Positions 34,431-34,434 of a stretch of DNA of 34,434 nt are shown here, in pieces. The translations under genes were made by a program, and so were the position numbers. The DNA is from CALEMW01 sp035447065 (lineage in GTDB: Bacteria > Krumholzibacteriota > Krumholzibacteriia > LZORAL124-64-63): NCBI GenBank assembly GCA_035447065.1, contig DAOTGJ010000038.1, forward strand, positions 1 through 34,434, given 5' to 3'. Positions within the stretch are counted from its first letter, which is position 1; each line of letters starts with the position of its first letter. The notes under the pieces are model-generated. The model ran no database searches. It had not been told where the DNA came from and was given only the letters and a program-made list of their open reading frames with translations.

Positions 34431-34434
34431 GAAC

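Overview
This is a very GC-rich (about 70% by eye) bacterial chromosome segment made almost entirely of housekeeping genes. I see 30 protein genes (the first cut by the window edge), two tRNA genes and a set of sigma70-like promoters, terminators and leader hairpins. Every gene but rpsT reads on the + strand. Many neighbours overlap by 1-17 bases (ATGA/GTGA junctions), so long translationally coupled operons are likely. There are no insertion sequences, phage genes, CRISPR arrays, rRNA genes or compositional islands.

The organism is probably a diderm, LPS-bearing, meso-DAP bacterium. A LapA-LapB pair (LPS assembly control) and a lipoprotein of the SbsA Ig-like type, common in the FCB group, point that way. 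The blocks trpS-scpA-scpB-rluB, hisC-aroF-cmk-rpsA and DUF512-der-plsY-gpsA are arrangements I recall from deltaproteobacteria and Firmicutes. An uncultured FCB-related or deltaproteobacteria-like lineage is my best, low-confidence guess.

Layout: (1) 2-4192, argF 3' end, a lipoprotein and dapF-dapA-dapB (ornithine/arginine and DAP/lysine). (2) 4236-4600, rpsT on the minus strand with its own terminator and promoter, divergent from uvrC. (3) 4592-10857, uvrC-xerD, then trpS-scpA-scpB-rluB (excision repair, chromosome dimer resolution and condensation, tRNA charging, rRNA modification). (4) 10878-16333, hisC-aroF-cmk/plsC fusion, then rpsA with its own promoter, leader hairpin and terminator. 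(5) 16370-24245, mtaB-miaB, lapA-lapB-SPOR protein-mutS. (6) 24298-29274, a 713-residue multi-domain GAF protein lying between mutS and mutL, then mutL-miaA. (7) 29313-34430, tRNA-Gly(CCC), DUF512 radical SAM protein, der, plsY, gpsA, a MerR regulator and tRNA-Pro(GGG).

Functional threads: three steps of phosphatidate synthesis (GpsA, PlsY and the PlsC half of the fusion); tRNA position-37 hypermodification (MiaA, MiaB, MtaB); DNA repair (UvrC, MutS, MutL); envelope biogenesis (Dap enzymes, LapA/B, SPOR protein, PlsC/Y).

I did not find an obvious new multi-gene system. The best candidates for novelty are the unnamed GAF/Rossmann/degenerate-GGDEF protein between mutS and mutL, the cmk-plsC fusion upstream of rpsA, and a recurring arrangement in which an upstream stop codon lies inside the next promoter. 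There are also active-site substitutions worth checking in DapA, MutL, Der and MiaA.
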